The notes under the pieces are model-generated. The model did not search any database. It was not told the origin of the DNA and was given only the letters and a program-made list of their open reading frames with translations. A DNA stretch of 64,000 bases from assembly GCA_039968605.1 (NCBI GenBank), contig JBDVPM010000008.1, positions 1,974,968-2,038,967 on the forward strand. The letters run 5' to 3'. The position numbers and the translations under genes are program-made. The stretch is from Alteripontixanthobacter sp. GTDB taxonomy: Bacteria > Pseudomonadota > Alphaproteobacteria > Sphingomonadales > Sphingomonadaceae. Positions 62,641-64,000 of the stretch are shown piece after piece (the stretch's first letter is position 1; each line of letters begins with the position of its first letter).

Positions 62641-63569
62641 AGCATCTTCCTCAGCGCCAGCAGCACGGTCATTCGCGCGGTCAGCATCGCCAGCGCCACG
62701 CCCACGACCGGGATCGCCGCAAGCGCCAGCCAGTCGAGCCATCCGAACCCTCCGCCCGATACCATGCCCGATCCCAATTGCGCGAATTGCCGCCCCAGGA
62801 TCAGCACCGCTGCCAGGCCGAGCGCCAGACCGGCCGCCCCGCCCATCACCGCGTCGAATCCGATCGAACGCTGGAAAATCCGGGCGATTTGCCGGTCCGT
62901 GCCGCCCAGCAAGTGGATGATCTCGATCGTTTCGCGGTTGGCACCCAGCGCGCTGCGCGAGGCGAGCCACACTGCCGCCGCGCCGGTCAATGACAGCAGG
63001 AGAACCAGCGCCAGCGAGAGCCACTGCATGGCGGCAATCGCCCCGAATACCGGGCCCAGCCAACTGGCCTGCGCATCGATCCGCGCGGCAGGCGCAACGT
63101 TTTCCACCGAATCCTGCAATTGAGCGAGCGTCACATCGTCCGCCTCCCCCCGCAAACGCAGGTCGATCAGCGCCGGGATGGGCACCGCTTCACCGCCCGA
63201 TCCGGTTCCCAACCAAGGTTCGAGCAAGCTATCGAGTTCCGCATCGGGCACCCGCCGCAGCGTCGCCACGCGCGGGTCTTCGGCAAGCAGCGCCAACGCC
63301 GCCTCCGCCTGCCGGTCGCGCTCTGCCGGGGATGCTTCGATGATCTGGACCGTCGCACCGCCTTCGAGGTCGCTGCGCGCGCCGCCGGCCAGGTTGCTCA
63401 AGGCCAGTCCGCCCGCCGCTGCGATTACGGTCAGCGCCACCATGATCGCGATCACCCACGGCATCGGGCCAGCCAGCCGGGCCTGCGGCACCAGATCCGC
63501 CGCACGCTCCCCGGCGAAGGGCGAAAAGCCGCGAACCTTATTGCGCTGAATGGACGGCGCCGGCTTCAT
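62637..63569 (-). CDS. ftsX: Cell division protein FtsX
   Basis: A 310-residue four-span membrane protein with a large extracytoplasmic loop between the first and second helices (residues about 65-175), then AMQWLSLALVLLLSLTG, the SRSALGANRETIEIIHLLGG segment conserved in FtsX, and two more helices near the end. FtsEX couples ATP hydrolysis to septal peptidoglycan hydrolase control. It starts four bases inside the ftsE end. Confidence 0.92.
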   Translation of the reverse strand: MKPAPSIQRNKVRGFSPFAGERAADLVPQARLAGPMPWVIAIMVALTVIAAAGGLALSNLAGGARSDLEGGATVQIIEASPAERDRQAEAALALLAEDPRVATLRRVPDAELDSLLEPWLGTGSGGEAVPIPALIDLRLRGEADDVTLAQLQDSVENVAPAARIDAQASWLGPVFGAIAAMQWLSLALVLLLSLTGAAAVWLASRSALGANRETIEIIHLLGGTDRQIARIFQRSIGFDAVMGGAAGLALGLAAVLILGRQFAQLGSGMVSGGGFGWLDWLALAAIPVVGVALAMLTARMTVLLALRKML

Positions 63570-64000
63570 GCGGTGCCTTCCCCTTCGTTGCCACCAGCGG
63601 CCGGACGGGGCGGATATTTCAGCGCACCGGTCGGATCGGACAGACGGCCATTGTCGAGCCGCATGATTAGCGATTCCGGCACTTTCTTAAGCAGATGCAC
63701 GTCGTGGGTCGCGACCACGACGGTGGTACCGAGGCGGTTCAACGCTTCGAACAATCGCAGCAGCTTCAGCGCCATATCGGGATCGACATTCCCGGTCGGC
63801 TCGTCCGCCACCAAAATGTCGGGCCGCGCAATCACTGCCCGGGCGATGGCCACACGCTGCTGTTCCCCGCCCGACAAGGTTTCGGGCCGGGCATCCGCGC
63901 GGTGGCTCAGCCCGACCCAGTCGAGCATGTCCGAAACCGGCTTGGCCAATTCGCCCTCGGGCACACCGGAAAGCCGCAAGGGGAGCGCCACATTATCGAA
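63566..64000 (-). CDS. ftsE: Cell division ATP-binding protein FtsE (5' end cut off)
   Basis: The visible 144 codons cover the C-terminal two thirds of an ABC ATPase: the signature LSGGEQQRVAIARAV, Walker B DILVADEPTGNVDP, and the H-loop VVVATHDVHLL. Walker A is beyond the right edge. The frame stays open to base 64000. Pairing with ftsX identifies it. Its C-terminus has an extra tail (LKYPPRPAAGGNEGEG) compared with typical FtsE. Confidence 0.94.
   Translation of the reverse strand, partial: FDNVALPLRLSGVPEGELAKPVSDMLDWVGLSHRADARPETLSGGEQQRVAIARAVIARPDILVADEPTGNVDPDMALKLLRLFEALNRLGTTVVVATHDVHLLKKVPESLIMRLDNGRLSDPTGALKYPPRPAAGGNEGEGTA

Overview
The window looks like chromosome of a high-GC alphaproteobacterium, most likely order Sphingomonadales (Erythrobacteraceae-like). 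This is inferred from gene content rather than a database match: an NDUFA12-type complex I accessory protein, a DUF1674/SdhAF4 protein, DUF2155 and DUF192 lipoproteins, a metX-metW pair, a HWE histidine kinase, an EcfG-type promoter, and dense overlapping ATGA/GTGA gene junctions.

Layout. 1-8.4 kb: a polysaccharide-deacetylase-like gene; the secE-nusG-rplK-rplA operon (minus strand) ending in a clear terminator; an alanine/glycine:cation symporter sitting between that operon and tRNA-Trp; aat; and a minus-strand chain recX-DUF192-NDUFA12-DUF2155. 8.5-15.5 kb: a fatty acyl-AMP ligase, a telA/xpaC-like/PHA-granule-type operon, manA-manC and a TonB. 15.5-26.4 kb: a MASE1 hybrid kinase with Hpt, enoyl-CoA hydratase and a GH42 beta-galactosidase, a relic of a sulfite-oxidase-type domain, a four-PAS hybrid kinase with its small response regulator, and purU.

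26.4-32.3 kb is an accessory island ending at tRNA-Lys(UUU). It holds an AT-richer two-gene operon, an ABC-type ATPase overlapping a DUF4435/Toprim-like protein, whose architecture matches the PARIS anti-phage system (AriA-AriB). It is followed by a decaying mobile module: a frameshifted DUF3489 gene, DUF2924, and a large serine recombinase that has lost an active-site Arg and an internal block. The neighbouring tRNA-Lys(UUU) is the tRNA species cleaved by the characterised PARIS nuclease.

32.4-51.8 kb returns to core genes: an unrecognised 211-aa protein, folK-aguB-methyltransferase (minus), msrA, a SET protein, rsmB, SdhAF4, a cofactor-themed minus-strand series (mrp, an orphan Tat-exported molybdenum hydroxylase large subunit, hemH, cytochrome P450), hflK-hflC-degP, PBP1A, msrB and a GST. 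52.2-56.4 kb is a glutathione-dependent formaldehyde detoxification operon (aldehyde dehydrogenase, frmA/adhC, cupin, VOC protein, fghA). 56.5-64 kb holds a HWE kinase, metX-metW, hisC-tyrA, and a tightly overlapped ftsE-ftsX-ydcF-plsC series; ftsE runs off the right edge.
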